From Cyanobacterium sp. T60_A2020_053 (lineage in GTDB: Bacteria; Cyanobacteriota; Cyanobacteriia; Cyanobacteriales; Cyanobacteriaceae), in NCBI GenBank assembly GCA_015272165.1, contig JACYMF010000049.1, positions 1 to 33,410 on the forward strand: a DNA stretch of 33,410 bases. Reading direction: 5' to 3'. The notes beneath the pieces were generated by a model that did not search any database, was not told the origin of the DNA, and saw nothing but the letters and a program-made list of their open reading frames with translations. This document shows positions 33,028 through 33,410 of this stretch, piece after piece (position 1 is the stretch's first letter; every line of letters begins with the position of its first letter). Position numbers and translations under genes: made by a program.

Positions 33028-33410
33028 GGTAATCAAGAAACCAATAGAGTTTTGCGAAATTAAAACAAAAAAGAAAAAACGGAGGGGAAGTGCCACAAAA
33101 AATGAATTATTGAGAAAACAGTTAATAATTTGTCAAAAAAATGAGCTGAAATACAAATATGTATTAACAGATAGTTGGTTTGCGGCAAAGGAAAATATGG
33201 ATTTTATCCGAATAACATTGGGTAAACATTTCATCATGGCATTAAAAAGTAATCGAACCGTAGCGATCAGTGAAGAAAAGAAAAAACAGGGTCATTTTAT
33301 TAGAATTGATGAACTAGAATGGTCAGAAAAGAATGCAAAATTAGTGTGGTTAAAAGGAGTAGAATTTCCGATTTTACTTCATCGACAAATCTTTACAAAC
33401 AAAGATGATA
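33008..33410 (+). pseudogene. Partial DDE transposase (IS4-like), running off the window
   Basis: The frame MIPVAFEVIKKPIEFCEIKT...YKYVLTDSWFAAKENMDFIRI...HFIMALKSNRTVAIS...FPILLHRQIFTNKD matches the middle of a common cyanobacterial IS4-like transposase, including the second catalytic Asp region (LTDSWF). The N-terminal third is missing: the frame just upstream has a stop and joins HigB sequence. The 3' end is cut by the window edge, so I cannot tell whether it is complete there. Confidence 0.8.

Noticed and set aside
1-33410. tRNA, rRNA, CRISPR arrays and a replication origin
   Set aside because: I looked for cloverleaf ends, rRNA segments, spacer-repeat patterns and DnaA-box clusters and saw none I could support.

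Overview
This window is chromosomal DNA from an AT-rich, unicellular-type cyanobacterium. The photosynthesis and pigment genes petN (29-residue cytochrome b6-f subunit) and chlD (Mg-chelatase), together with a cyanobacterial class II aldolase, a cobalamin-pathway precorrin isomerase, a DUF4079 protein, pentapeptide repeats and Uma2 nucleases, all point there. The usual cyanobacterial iterated octamer HIP1 (GCGATCGC) is seen only once. A different, non-palindromic GC-rich word, GGGCGCT (often GGGCGCTGG), occurs about 57 times counting both strands by eye. The genus is not provable from sequence alone; a Cyanobacterium/Geminocystis-like genome is my inference.

Layout. 1-1.5 kb: 3' end of a group II intron, then a leftward cluster of cobH, a 46-residue membrane protein, petN and an ArsR-family regulator. 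1.6-5.1 kb: one large TPR/O-GlcNAc-transferase-like/GT4 glycosyltransferase gene cut in two by a 175-bp MITE with a 9-bp target duplication. 5.2-8.0 kb: Uma2, a second kind of MITE (TA target), fba and a HAS-barrel protein. 8.0-9.9 kb: a small antitoxin-like gene, transposase wreckage, a pentapeptide protein and a second copy of the 175-bp MITE. 9.9-19.5 kb: mostly housekeeping genes: Nudix, argH, a small membrane protein, DUF4079, a ferric-iron permease (futB-like, with a Fur-box-like site), DedA/VTT, DUF29 and topA.

19.7-33.4 kb is an accessory region built around chlD. It holds Uma2, a PD-(D/E)XK coiled-coil protein with a 21-bp minisatellite, a WD40 gene broken by one in-frame stop, MntA/HepT, an antitoxin with a truncated PIN toxin, and a GmrSD-like DUF262-DUF1524 protein. 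After chlD come a DUF6883/DUF4926 pair, a 75-residue Gly-rich membrane peptide, a second DUF262 protein, DUF29, a truncated HigB-like toxin and a partial transposase. A diverged second copy of the last 22 codons of chlD lies 3.6 kb downstream, so the segment in between looks like an island inserted at the chlD 3' end. The GGGCGCT word is absent from both DUF262 genes and from the island interior, consistent with recent arrival.

The main leads are the GGGCGCT word (a HIP1-, Chi- or uptake-signal-like element), the MITE that split a fused glycosyltransferase gene with reconstructable ancestral reading frame, and the chlD-anchored defence/toxin island.
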